In this document: positions 1 through 9,416 of the stretch, one piece after another | How the letters are laid out: each line of letters opens with the position of its first letter | Numbering within the stretch: position 1 is the first letter of the stretch | Assembly: GCA_947498775.1 (NCBI GenBank) | Contig: CANMLL010000001.1 | Span: forward strand, 124,001 to 188,000 | DNA from: an uncultured Aquimarina sp. | Lineage (GTDB): Bacteria > Bacteroidota > Bacteroidia > Flavobacteriales > Flavobacteriaceae | DNA: 64,000 nucleotides | Direction of reading: 5' to 3' | Position numbers and translations under genes: made by a program | Notes under the pieces: generated by a model | Told to the model about the DNA's origin: nothing | Databases searched by the model: none | The model's input: only the letters and a program-made list of their open reading frames with translations

Positions 1-1
1 A

Positions 2-568
2 TTAGAATGTTATCTTGTTATCCTTTCCAGAGAAATCACATTAATGTGCTCTAATACTATCAAATTACAGATGACATCACCTCATTGTAGCAAAAAGCAC
101 CCGATATCCTTTATCTATGGAGATAGTTATACGCTATCCGTTACCAATATTAAAATGAAGGAACCTTTAAGAAATCGAAGCTCAGAACACTTTGAATACT
201 TGTTGCCACAATATTTACAACTAATAGCCCAGATAAAAAAAGATAACTCTTTATCAGATAAAGTGAGGATGGCACTGTTACAGATGGCAACACCAGAATT
301 ACCTTCAATGGATGCTGTTGCACAAATTTTTGGATTGTCCTCGAGAAGTCTTCAACGAAAATTACTCAAGGAAAATACTACGTTTCGAAATGTTGTTAAC
401 CACTTAAAAAAAGACATTTCTATATTACTGTTGCAACACAAAATTTATTTGATAAAAGATATTGGATATCTATTGGGATATTCTGAATCCATAGCCTTTT
501 CCAGAGCTTTTAAAAAATGGTGCGGAGTAACACCAAAAAAGTATATGCAAAACGCTTCTGAAGTTTAA
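2..568 (+). CDS. AraC-family transcriptional regulator, C-terminal part (5' end outside window)
   Basis: The reading frame is open to the left window edge (no stop from base 2), so the ATG at 44 is probably internal and the gene is cut by the window. The last ~90 residues form a two-helix-turn-helix AraC/HTH_18 DNA-binding domain: FGLSSRSLQRKL is the first recognition helix, and GYSESIAFSRAFKKWCGVTP with the final KYM matches the family signature. The preceding part (about 60 residues of alpha-helical text around FEYLLPQYLQLIAQI) resembles the end of the arabinose-binding-like effector domain of ~330-residue AraC regulators. No target can be named. It differs clearly from the two AraC genes at 22.7 and 62.8 kb. 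Confidence 0.8.
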   Translation, partial: LECYLVILSREITLMCSNTIKLQMTSPHCSKKHPISFIYGDSYTLSVTNIKMKEPLRNRSSEHFEYLLPQYLQLIAQIKKDNSLSDKVRMALLQMATPELPSMDAVAQIFGLSSRSLQRKLLKENTTFRNVVNHLKKDISILLLQHKIYLIKDIGYLLGYSESIAFSRAFKKWCGVTPKKYMQNASEV

Positions 569-601
569 ACTTTAGTTACTGATTTGATTACTAATATTAT
601 T

Positions 602-654
602 GAAGGGTTATATTTCCAGAAATGAGATTCACAACACGTTTTTGAACATAACCC
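602..654. repeat. Long-loop inverted repeat after the AraC gene
   Basis: AGGGTTAT is followed about 38 bases later by ATAACCCT. It lies 35 bases past the stop of the left-edge AraC gene and could be a weak transcription end, but there is no T-run. Confidence 0.2.
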
Positions 655-748
655 TCAATTTCTGCTTTCAAATATGAAATTTCAAACCTCATATAGAGCT
701 GGTTCCCCACTTTCTGTCACCCATTCTATTGTAATGTTAGATTTAAAT

Positions 749-756
749 TATCTTTG
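749..756 (+). promoter_or_regulatory. Candidate Bacteroidetes -7 element
   Basis: TATCTTTG matches the Bacteroidetes TAnnTTTG -7 box exactly, 26 bases before the ATG at 783. No TTTG box stands at the ideal 19-base spacing upstream, only a TTG at 17, so the call is moderate. Confidence 0.4.
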
Positions 757-782
757 TTTAGAGTCGACCAAATCTTATTCTC

Positions 783-2228
783 ATGAAAATCGTAAAGCAA
801 ACTATTCGCAAAATAAGACGTTACCTTGTGTTCTTGTTTTTCAATACATTGCTTTATTTAAGTGTTGGGTGTCTCTCAAGTACAGCCAAGGAGCATTCAG
901 CCCTTACCACCGAATACATTTTTGTCGGGGATACTTTAAAAATTGGGTATGCTAGTTGGTGGGAGCAATCAGGACCATTTATGGGTAACTGTGGCGACCC
1001 TTATGCTTTGGTTTTAGTAGGGAAAATAAAAAGTCTAAACGAACCACCGGGCACTTCCAACCCATTACTTCATATGCAAGAATCAATCATAGAAATTGAG
1101 CAGGTACTGTTCTCAAAAAAGCTAGAAAAACAGCAGTATAACACTCAAAAGTATATTAAATTAAACTATTCTTTTGATGCCAAGGTAAAAGAAGACGACG
1201 AGGTACTCTTTTTTAGTTACGATTATAAGGGTAATTATACGACTTCTGGAAGAAAATCAGTTTTAAAAATTACTGGAAATGAAGACCCACTGGTTAAATC
1301 AATAAAAACCTATATTGCCGCAAACCAGAACCCCTTAAAAATTAAAGGGGACAGGGTTTTGTGGGAGCAGAATGGTTTTGGAAAAGAATTGAATCATATC
1401 ATAAGTTGTAAAGAATTTTTAGAAAATAAAAATATGGAAAAACAAATGATACCAAAAAGAGGTTTAAAAGAGGCTCTTCATGGTTTCACGCCAATGGAGC
1501 AAAAGTTCATTAATGAGGTCGCCAAGAAAATCACTAAAGAAACTCAATATCCCATTGACTTAGTAACGGGGATAGCTTTAAAAAAGCCTATTAACGATTC
1601 TAAACTAAAATACTATAACCGTAATATAGTCACATTTTATATTAACCCCATAATTTACAACGATACGAGTAATCTTCGTTACCATCCTGAAATGGAAGTC
1701 ACTACCGTTTGGCAAGACCCTACGGTTATTTATAGCGATGATGGAAGAACTATGGAGTTCGCGGTGGGTGTCAAGAAGCCTTTGGAAGACTATACTTTGG
1801 AACTTTTTGGTGGTTTTTGGGAGCCTTTGGAGCGTCCTTTGAAAGATAAGGATTCTCTCATTATATCTTCGCTGAGCACTGCGTTTGAACAAAACACCTA
1901 TACAGAAATTGAATTCTTGACTTCACTAGGGCTAAAAGAAGCGCTTCAACGTTATGGTTTCAGTATTATCATATCACCTATAGAATATGAAGTGACATTA
2001 TATGCATTAAAAGGAAAAAAGTATGAATACGAAGAGGACGAAGGCTTACATAGAAGGTCTATTGTTTACACCTTGCTCATTGATGCACATACTTCATCCA
2101 TAACTTCGGTAACGAAGTTTGACCCTACATTTATGCCTACCCCAGAGGTAGTACCAGCAGAAGTGTGTCCAAGAAAATATTTATTAAAGGATGATAATGA
2201 AGGAAACGACAAGAATAAAAGAGAATAA
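783..2228 (+). CDS. Hypothetical lipoprotein
   Basis: A 481-residue protein with a basic N-terminus, a hydrophobic stretch and a lipobox ending at Cys30 (SVGC), so it is probably exported and lipid-anchored. The mature part has no motif I recognise. Residues ~60-165 look like a beta-rich domain (CGDPYALVLVGKI, then alternating strands), and the C-terminal half is mixed alpha/beta with an acidic, lysine-rich tail. It stands alone: convergent with the RND operon and downstream of an AraC gene that need not control it. A candidate -7 box lies just upstream. Function unknown. Confidence 0.7.
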   Translation: MKIVKQTIRKIRRYLVFLFFNTLLYLSVGCLSSTAKEHSALTTEYIFVGDTLKIGYASWWEQSGPFMGNCGDPYALVLVGKIKSLNEPPGTSNPLLHMQESIIEIEQVLFSKKLEKQQYNTQKYIKLNYSFDAKVKEDDEVLFFSYDYKGNYTTSGRKSVLKITGNEDPLVKSIKTYIAANQNPLKIKGDRVLWEQNGFGKELNHIISCKEFLENKNMEKQMIPKRGLKEALHGFTPMEQKFINEVAKKITKETQYPIDLVTGIALKKPINDSKLKYYNRNIVTFYINPIIYNDTSNLRYHPEMEVTTVWQDPTVIYSDDGRTMEFAVGVKKPLEDYTLELFGGFWEPLERPLKDKDSLIISSLSTAFEQNTYTEIEFLTSLGLKEALQRYGFSIIISPIEYEVTLYALKGKKYEYEEDEGLHRRSIVYTLLIDAHTSSITSVTKFDPTFMPTPEVVPAEVCPRKYLLKDDNEGNDKNKRE

Positions 2229-2377
2229 AACCTTTTATTTATAAATAGAAGAGTAAGCTTTCTGCTTTATCCCTAAAAAAGTCGGGAAATGCTCAAACTA
2301 CATTGCAACCAACAATCTCAAAGTCAAGTTCGCTTTAAATCTTACTAAACGAGAATAACTCGTATTGCTTCGTTTTA

Positions 2378-3889
2378 TTATTCTTTTTTCTTTGATACAT
2401 TCGCATCCGATTCTTTTAGATTAGAATACCTAGCTTCTACTTCCTCTGCAGAAACGACTTCCCAACCTCCTCCAAGTGCTTTGTATATGGCGATAAGGTT
2501 TGTTGCAGACAATGTTTCACTTATGGCCAGTTGGTTTTGGGCCGTTAAAAGTGTTTGTTCAGCATTTAGATAATCTAGAAAATCATCCAAACCTGCTTCA
2601 TAACGTTGCCTAGCAAATTTTGCGGCTTGTTTACTGGCTTCTGCCGCATCTATTAACATTTGTTGCCGCTCCAGTTCATGGGTGTAGTTGCCCATCGCAG
2701 TCTTGATTTCTTCAAGAGCCAGCAATACTGTTTTTTCATATTGATTGATCAAGGCTATGGTGAATGCATCTTGCTGATCTATATTTTTTTTAACCCTTCC
2801 AAGGTTAAAGGCTGCCCAGTTAATAGATGGTGCAATTCCCCAAGTAAACGATTCGTTTTTACCAAAACTGTTAAAATCAATAGCAGAAAAACCAATGGTG
2901 CCTCCAAAAGTGATTTTAGGGTACAGCTCTGCCACACTTATATTGTAGCGCGCAATTTGTTGTACCAGTTCGCTTTCTACCTTAAAAATATCCGGTCTTC
3001 TTTTGATGAGTTCGATGCCATCACCGACAAGAATGGACTCAGGTAATGAGGGCAATGATTGTTCTTTCATTAAATTTTCCTCAAGTACTCCTGGTAGTTT
3101 GCCAGTCAAGACACTTAATCTATTGATGATTGCGTTGATAGCAGCTCTTAACGGTGGGATTGTGGCTCGGGTAGTTTCTAATTGTGCTTTGGCACGAGAC
3201 ACATCGAGACTATTGCTTGTACCTGCTTTGGCAAGTCGATTGGTAAGTTCAAACGTTTCTTGCTGACTGGAAAGGTTTTCCTTGGCTATCGTCAATTGAT
3301 TTTGAATACCTCGAAGCTCCATATAATTTCGTGCTACCTCTGCAAACACGGAAAGATATATGTTTTGCATCTCTGCCAAAGAGGCTTGTTCAGCTCCTTT
3401 TGCACCCTTAATGCGATTCTTTACCCTTCCGAAAAGGTCTATTTCCCAAAAAGCGTCAAAACTACTATTGTACTGGCTAAAGGTTGGATTTATACCGGAA
3501 GCAAAGATGTTCTGTCCCAACCGTTGTCTGGTAAAAGAACCGTTGGCATCAACGGTAGGGAACCTATCGAACTTGGTGCTTTTAAGTCCCGCTCTGGAAG
3601 CTTGAAAATTGGCTATTGCAGCATTGATGTCAAAATTTTCTTTACGGGCATCTTTTATAAGGGTATCCAACGTTGCATCATTAAAACCTTCCCACCATTG
3701 GGCTATTGGTTCTGTAACGGCAAAGTGTTGTGCAGTGTCATTTTTTACAAGATAGTCCTCTGGTAAATTGTCTAGTGATTTAGAAGAAACCTCAAAACTT
3801 CGTTTGGTAATTCCGCAAGAATATATTACCAATCCTGTTATGGATATTAGAATCAGTTTTTTTATGACATGAATTTTAATACTATGCAT
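2378..3889 (-). CDS. RND efflux system outer-membrane lipoprotein (TolC/NodT family)
   Basis: Outer-membrane channel of a tripartite pump. I place the start at the ATG at 3889 (503 residues), because the only longer frame begins with TTG inside the upstream gene; this ATG overlaps the RND stop codon by 8 bases (ATGCATAG), suggesting translational coupling. The N-terminus is a lipoprotein signal with Cys25 (VIYSC). The body has the two repeated OEP domains with long helices typical of NodT/OprM channels, e.g. SFDAFWEIDLFGR near residue 130 and ARQRYEAGLDDFLDYLNAEQ near residue 440. It is the last gene of the MFS-adaptor-pump-channel operon. Confidence 0.93.
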   Translation of the reverse strand: MHSIKIHVIKKLILISITGLVIYSCGITKRSFEVSSKSLDNLPEDYLVKNDTAQHFAVTEPIAQWWEGFNDATLDTLIKDARKENFDINAAIANFQASRAGLKSTKFDRFPTVDANGSFTRQRLGQNIFASGINPTFSQYNSSFDAFWEIDLFGRVKNRIKGAKGAEQASLAEMQNIYLSVFAEVARNYMELRGIQNQLTIAKENLSSQQETFELTNRLAKAGTSNSLDVSRAKAQLETTRATIPPLRAAINAIINRLSVLTGKLPGVLEENLMKEQSLPSLPESILVGDGIELIKRRPDIFKVESELVQQIARYNISVAELYPKITFGGTIGFSAIDFNSFGKNESFTWGIAPSINWAAFNLGRVKKNIDQQDAFTIALINQYEKTVLLALEEIKTAMGNYTHELERQQMLIDAAEASKQAAKFARQRYEAGLDDFLDYLNAEQTLLTAQNQLAISETLSATNLIAIYKALGGGWEVVSAEEVEARYSNLKESDANVSKKKE

Positions 3890-6800
3890 CGTTCTCGGAA
3901 TTAGTGGTTGATAAGGTTTTCTCTTTTTTACCAATTAGACCAAGCTTTCTACAGAGCACATAAAATACGGGCGTAAGAAATAGTCCGAAAAGGGTGACAC
4001 CAATCATTCCTATAAATACTGCTGTACCCAGCGCATTTCGCATTTCACTTCCTGCACCAGATGCGATGACCAGAGGCACAACGCCAAGAATGAATGCAAA
4101 AGAAGTCATTAAAATAGGACGTAATCGAAGCTTAGCGGCTTCTTTTGCTGCTTTAACAAGTTCCATGCCCTCTTCCTCCAATTGTTTGGCAAATTCTACA
4201 ATGAGGATGGCATTTTTACTGGCAAGCCCTATAAGTACGACCATCCCGATTTGAGTCAGAATGTTATTGTCCATACCCAGCACATCAAGTCCCAGTAACG
4301 CCGAGAAAAGTCCCATGGGAACTATGAGGATAATTGAAAAAGGAATGAGCCAGCTCTCAAATTGTCCCGCCAGAAGCAAGAAAATGAATAGTACCGCCAA
4401 ACCAAAAGCGACACCGGCAGTACCCCCGGCCTTTTTTTGTTGATAAGCGATTTCTGTCCATTCATAACTGAAGCCGTCGGGCAAATTCTCTTCTGCCAGG
4501 CGTTCCATTGCTGCCAAGGCATCCCCTGAACTTATGCCCAGGGCTCCTTCGCCGTTCAATCCAGTGGCAGGGTACAAATTATAGCGTTGTACTCTGGCGG
4601 GCCCTGCGATATCCTTGAATCGTACAACACTGCCTAAAGGCATCATCTCTCCCTGTACATTTCGTACTTTTATTCGTCCTATATCATCTGGGGTAAGTCG
4701 ATAAGGTGCATCGGCCTGAGCGGTTACTCGATACGTACGGCCTAGATAATTAAAATCATTGACATAGGCAGACCCCATATAGATTTCCAATGCCCGAAAT
4801 ACTTCAGTTACAGGAACGCCTAGTTTTTCTGCCTTGACCCTGTCGATATCCAAGAATAATTGCGGTGTTGCGGTATTGAAAACCGAAAAAACATTGGTTA
4901 ATTCCGGGTCTTGGTTTGCGGCCAGTGCCAACTGTTGCGTAACTCTAGAAAGTTCTTCCAAGCCTCTGTTCTTTCTATCCTGAATCATCATCTTAAAACC
5001 ACCGCCATTACCGATACCACGAACGGGTGGTGGTACAATGGTTATGATATTTGCTTCTCCACTTTGGCTGGTTTTTTGTCGTACTTCGTTGAGCAGAGCT
5101 TCATAAACGATGCCCTTTTCGTTGCGTATATCAAAATCTTCCATGGTGGTAAAAATGGCCGCTGCATTAGAGGAAATCGTGCTTGTAGCACCATCAAAGC
5201 CCGCAAATGCAATGGCATCTTTCATACCGTCTATACTTTTAATCGTTTTGACAGTTTCGTTAACGACCTCTTCTGTTCTTGATAAAGAAGCACCCGGTGG
5301 AAGCTGCACTACCGTAATAAAATAGCCTTGGTCTTGTGCGGGTATAAAGCCAGTAGGTACGCGACCAAATTCTAACCCCGTCAACAATAACAATCCTATA
5401 TAGACCAGAAAAACAAGGGCACCTTTACGCACCAGTCCAGAAACTTTGATACCGTAATTGTTGGATAATTTATCCATACCACGATTAAAACCTTCCGTAA
5501 ACCTATGGGTCAGCTTACCTAAAAATGAGCGTGACTTATTTTTGGAAGAATCGTGTGGCTTTAATAACAATGTAGCAAGCGCAGGGCTCAACGTAAGAGA
5601 AACAAAAACCGAAATAATGGTAGCCACGGCTATCGTCAAACCAAACTGTTTGTAAAATTGTCCGGATATACCTCCCAGGAAAGTTGTAGGTAAAAAGACC
5701 GCAACCAGTACAAGGCCTATAGCTATTAAAGCACCACCCACTTCGTCCATCGTTTTTCGGGCGGCTTCTCTTGGCGTCATCCCTTCTGCCAATCGCCGTT
5801 CCATATTTTCAACCACTACGATGGCATCATCTACCACAATTCCAATGGCCAATACGAGACCAAATAATGAAAGATTATTGAGTGAAAATCCAGCTGCCTG
5901 CATCACCCCAAATGTGCCGACTAGAGAAACGGGGATTGCTGCAATGGGTATAATAGCAGCTCTCCAAGATTGTAGAAATAAGAGAATAACAATGATGACC
6001 AAAATAATAGCCTCAAAAATGGTATCTACTACCGCAGAAATAGACTCTTCAACAAATTCTGTTGGGTTATAGGCAATGGTATATTCAAGTCCTTTAGGAA
6101 AATCTTTGGAAAGCCGCTCCATAGTTTCCACGATATTTTCGGCAGTTTCCACCGCATTGGACCCTGGGCGCTGTGAGATGGGCATAGCTACTGCTTTATC
6201 ACCGTTCAAAATGCCTCGGGTTACATAACTTTCTGAACCAATTTCGACACGCCCTATATCTTTTAACCGCACGATGCTGCCATCGTTCCCGGATTTAATG
6301 ACAATATTTTCAAACTCTTCACCCGTTTGCAAACGTCCTTGGGTCTGTATGCTCAACTCAAAAGAATTTTGCTCACCGATAGGCGATTGGTTAAGGGTGC
6401 CACTCGCAATTTGGGCATTTTGTCCCCGCAAGCGCTCCAACACTTCCCCAGCGGTAATTTCTAAGGATGCTATTTTATCAGGGTCTAGCCATATTCGCAT
6501 TGAGTATGCACTTGCACCGAATATTCGTATATCGCCCACACCTTTTAATCTGGCCAATTCGTCGCGTAACTGTAGCACCGCATAGTTACCGATATAGGTT
6601 TGGTCAAAGGTTTCATCTGGTGAATACAGGTTGATGACCAATAACAGGTCTGGTGACCGTTTTTGAGTGGTTATGCCCAATTGTCTTGCTTGCGTGGGCA
6701 GTCTGGATTCTGCCTGTGAAACTCGATTTTGAACCAATACCTGTGCCTGGTCAAGGTTGGTTCCCAACTCAAAAGTCACGTCCAAGCTCATACTGCCATC

Positions 6801-7058
6801 ACTGGTTGATTGCGACGTCATGTAAATCATTCCTTCTACACCGTTTACCTCTTGCTCAATAGGCGTAGCAACGCTATTAGCAACAGTCTCTGCGCTCGCA
6901 CCAGGATATGCAGCCCTAACATTTACAGTAGGCGGTGCAACTTCAGGAAACTGTGATATCGGTAGCTGAAAATAGGCAAGTCCCCCTACCAAGACGATGA
7001 TGATGGAAAGTACGGCTGCCAGAATAGGACGGTCTATAAATAAATGACTAAACTTCAT
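3882..7058 (-). CDS. RND multidrug efflux permease (AcrB/MexB-like, HAE1 family)
   Basis: Inner-membrane proton-driven pump, 1058 residues, the usual length for the hydrophobe/amphiphile efflux-1 family. It has TM1 at the N-terminus, two large periplasmic loops and two sets of six TM helices. The proton-relay aspartates are present at D410/D411 (GIVVDDAIVVVENME), and the matching TM10 lysine is in GLASKNAILIVEF. The adaptor gene ends three bases upstream and the channel gene overlaps downstream, giving a complete pump. Substrates cannot be read from sequence; the setting among aldehyde and quinone enzymes suggests organic toxicants. Confidence 0.96.
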   Translation of the reverse strand: MKFSHLFIDRPILAAVLSIIIVLVGGLAYFQLPISQFPEVAPPTVNVRAAYPGASAETVANSVATPIEQEVNGVEGMIYMTSQSTSDGSMSLDVTFELGTNLDQAQVLVQNRVSQAESRLPTQARQLGITTQKRSPDLLLVINLYSPDETFDQTYIGNYAVLQLRDELARLKGVGDIRIFGASAYSMRIWLDPDKIASLEITAGEVLERLRGQNAQIASGTLNQSPIGEQNSFELSIQTQGRLQTGEEFENIVIKSGNDGSIVRLKDIGRVEIGSESYVTRGILNGDKAVAMPISQRPGSNAVETAENIVETMERLSKDFPKGLEYTIAYNPTEFVEESISAVVDTIFEAIILVIIVILLFLQSWRAAIIPIAAIPVSLVGTFGVMQAAGFSLNNLSLFGLVLAIGIVVDDAIVVVENMERRLAEGMTPREAARKTMDEVGGALIAIGLVLVAVFLPTTFLGGISGQFYKQFGLTIAVATIISVFVSLTLSPALATLLLKPHDSSKNKSRSFLGKLTHRFTEGFNRGMDKLSNNYGIKVSGLVRKGALVFLVYIGLLLLTGLEFGRVPTGFIPAQDQGYFITVVQLPPGASLSRTEEVVNETVKTIKSIDGMKDAIAFAGFDGATSTISSNAAAIFTTMEDFDIRNEKGIVYEALLNEVRQKTSQSGEANIITIVPPPVRGIGNGGGFKMMIQDRKNRGLEELSRVTQQLALAANQDPELTNVFSVFNTATPQLFLDIDRVKAEKLGVPVTEVFRALEIYMGSAYVNDFNYLGRTYRVTAQADAPYRLTPDDIGRIKVRNVQGEMMPLGSVVRFKDIAGPARVQRYNLYPATGLNGEGALGISSGDALAAMERLAEENLPDGFSYEWTEIAYQQKKAGGTAGVAFGLAVLFIFLLLAGQFESWLIPFSIILIVPMGLFSALLGLDVLGMDNNILTQIGMVVLIGLASKNAILIVEFAKQLEEEGMELVKAAKEAAKLRLRPILMTSFAFILGVVPLVIASGAGSEMRNALGTAVFIGMIGVTLFGLFLTPVFYVLCRKLGLIGKKEKTLSTTNSENDA

Positions 7059-7061
7059 ATC

Positions 7062-8228
7062 CTATTTTTTTTCAGATTTGTTGAAAACCAACTTTTCCTC
7101 TACCGGTGAGACTTTCATTTCAGTCTGTACTTTTTGGGTATTGTCAAGAAGAATCATTTCTTTTCCTGTCAGTCCACTTTTGATAATTCTATACTTCTTT
7201 TCATACAGTTCGCCTAATTCTACGGGAACCGCCCTTACTATAGCATCTTTATCCACCACGTAGACAAATTTGACGGTTTGATTGGTCGCGATAAGTTTAT
7301 CGGGTACCAAAATAGCTTCATATTCGGCACTGCCTAGCAATCTTGCCCTACCGAACATACCCGGTTCCAGCACATTGTCCGAATTATCAAACACGGCCCG
7401 ACCCTGAATGGTTCCTGTGTTTCTGCTTATTTCGTTGTCCACAAAATTCATTTTGCCTTTATGGACGAATTCATCTTCGTTGAGCAATCTGACCTCTACA
7501 GGATTTGGGGTGTCCCTAGACCCACCGCGTTTGCCTTCTCTGTTGAGTTGGGCATATTTTAGGAAATCGGCTTCGCTTCCTTCAAAATAGAAGTATATGG
7601 GGTCTATAGACACTATTGTAGTCAGCAATGTGCCACCTGAACTACCGCCATCAACAAGGTTTCCGGCATTGACCAAATCCCTGCTTATTCTTCCCGAAAT
7701 AGGTGCTTTCACTTTACTAAAGCTCAAGTTAAGTTTCGCTCTGTCTATGGCTGCCAGGGCAACTTTAGAACGTGCCTGCCCACCAATCATCACTTGCTTT
7801 CTTCTGTCATACTCTTCAATGGATACCGCCCCGGATTCTTTTAGACTTTCTACGCGTTTAAAGTTTTCCTGTGCTTGTTTGTATTCGGCAAGTGATTGAT
7901 TATACGAGGCTCTTGCTTCTTTTAGGGCAATTGTAAAGGGTCGCTGGTCTATGGTATATAAAATGTCTCCCTTGTTAACCGTTTGACCATCAGCAAAATG
8001 TACTTTTTCTACATATCCGCTAATCCTAGCACGGACTTCAACACGTTGTGGGGCTTCAAAACGCCCTGTATATTCGTCCCATTGGATTATTTTTTTTGTA
8101 ATAGGTGGGGAAACTTTCACGGTGAGAATAGCTGTTTCTTGTTCCGTTTTTTCGCTACATCCTGTAACCAATGCTACTACCAGGATTACAAGTAGTATGG
8201 TGTATTTTTTAAGTGGTTCGATTTTCAT
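7062..8228 (-). CDS. RND efflux periplasmic adaptor (membrane fusion protein)
   Basis: 388-residue adaptor joining pump and channel. The lipoprotein signal ends at Cys24 (VTGC). The split biotinyl-lipoyl domain is visible (RARISGYVEKVHFADGQTV near residues 67-85, its second half around KAPISGRISRDLVNAGNLV), with a short helical hairpin between (residues ~100-165) and beta-barrel/membrane-proximal domains after. The start overlaps the stop of the MFS gene by 4 bases (ATGA), so the two are likely translated together. Confidence 0.94.
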   Translation of the reverse strand: MKIEPLKKYTILLVILVVALVTGCSEKTEQETAILTVKVSPPITKKIIQWDEYTGRFEAPQRVEVRARISGYVEKVHFADGQTVNKGDILYTIDQRPFTIALKEARASYNQSLAEYKQAQENFKRVESLKESGAVSIEEYDRRKQVMIGGQARSKVALAAIDRAKLNLSFSKVKAPISGRISRDLVNAGNLVDGGSSGGTLLTTIVSIDPIYFYFEGSEADFLKYAQLNREGKRGGSRDTPNPVEVRLLNEDEFVHKGKMNFVDNEISRNTGTIQGRAVFDNSDNVLEPGMFGRARLLGSAEYEAILVPDKLIATNQTVKFVYVVDKDAIVRAVPVELGELYEKKYRIIKSGLTGKEMILLDNTQKVQTEMKVSPVEEKLVFNKSEKK

Positions 8229-9400
8229 ACATCAAATTTTATAGTTGGTAAGGATTTTCGCCTGTTCGTGAAATAGAATGTGGCACTAGCTATAAAAGCA
8301 AGTGCACAACCCAAATACGTTAAATAGGAGATATCTAAAAAGGCAATGATTTGGCTGCCGTTGAAAGAGCCTAAAGCTGTGCCAGCATATATTGCCGAAG
8401 CATTTAACGCCAAAACAATACTAGAACTCTTTGGTGCCAGGTTTACCAAATGTGCCTGTAAAGGCGGGTGAAAAGCAAAACCCATAATACCCCAAACAAC
8501 AAGAATCAGAACTACGGTTATTACAAATCCTCCCGAAATGTTTAGCGAAAGCATGGCAAGACCCAGACCTATCAATGCCGTAACAATTACTTTTCGAGGG
8601 CCAACTTTATCGGCCAATGAAGAACCTAAAAACGTACCTATAAAAGCAGATACCCCAAAAATTGCCAGGTATATAGGAATGTCTGTTGAAGGAATACTCG
8701 CGTAGTGATTCAACAAAAGGGCAATGAAGGTAAAGACGGTCATTTGAACAGTCATTTGTAAGACAGTAGTCAGTAGACTGAATGAGACCGCTTTTCTTTT
8801 TAATAAATCCTTGAAGGCTGAAGTGTTGAAAGATTCTCCAACAATGCCTTTGGGAACTGTAAATAGAACTAAAAACAAAGAGATTAAGGCGCATATTAAT
8901 ATGAAGCTCAAGGCATACTGCCACCCCATATGTTCCCCCAAATATGAACCTGCCGGAAGACCGATGGCTGTTCCCAGACTGAAACCTGCAAACACAAAAC
9001 CAATCGCCTTTGTCCTGTTTTTTTCATCACTTATCTTAACGGCTACTAACGACGATGTCGGTGTAAATACGGATGCCCCTAAAGCGGCTATCATCTGTCC
9101 AATAATTACCAAAGTATATGAACTGGCCAGTACACTTGTACCATAACCGAGCACTAGGAAAATCGAAGAAACCACTAACATGGTTTTCTTATCTGTCTTT
9201 TGTGCCAGAACAGCAATTACAGGTGAAGCAATAGCATAGGTAAGTGCATAAAATGTTACCAATTGACCTGCTTCGGAAAAAGAGATTCCTAAATCTTCTG
9301 AAAGCGGAAATAATATCCCAGGAAAAATAAGTGTTCCAGTACCTATGGCAAAATTGCCTAGCATCAGGATGAATAATATAAGTGTGTTTTTCTTTTTCAT
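8225..9400 (-). CDS. MFS transporter (AraJ/YdhP-like drug or sugar efflux family)
   Basis: 391 residues with twelve predicted TM helices. The loop 2-3 region (ALTYAIASPVIAVLAQKTDKK) and the TM5 motif (GFSLGTAIGLPAGSYLG) resemble proton-coupled arabinose/chloramphenicol-type exporters. It overlaps the downstream adaptor by 4 bases and follows the NADH dehydrogenase gene by 16 bases, so it probably belongs to the same transcript. It may export a small solute that the RND pump then removes from the periplasm; that coupling is inference. Confidence 0.9.
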   Translation of the reverse strand: MKKKNTLILFILMLGNFAIGTGTLIFPGILFPLSEDLGISFSEAGQLVTFYALTYAIASPVIAVLAQKTDKKTMLVVSSIFLVLGYGTSVLASSYTLVIIGQMIAALGASVFTPTSSLVAVKISDEKNRTKAIGFVFAGFSLGTAIGLPAGSYLGEHMGWQYALSFILICALISLFLVLFTVPKGIVGESFNTSAFKDLLKRKAVSFSLLTTVLQMTVQMTVFTFIALLLNHYASIPSTDIPIYLAIFGVSAFIGTFLGSSLADKVGPRKVIVTALIGLGLAMLSLNISGGFVITVVLILVVWGIMGFAFHPPLQAHLVNLAPKSSSIVLALNASAIYAGTALGSFNGSQIIAFLDISYLTYLGCALAFIASATFYFTNRRKSLPTIKFDV

Positions 9401-9416
9401 TGATAATTGTGGTCTT

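Noticed and set aside
674..955. 93-codon frame overlapping the lipoprotein gene
   Set aside because: Different frame from a well-supported gene with signal peptide; no sign of coding.
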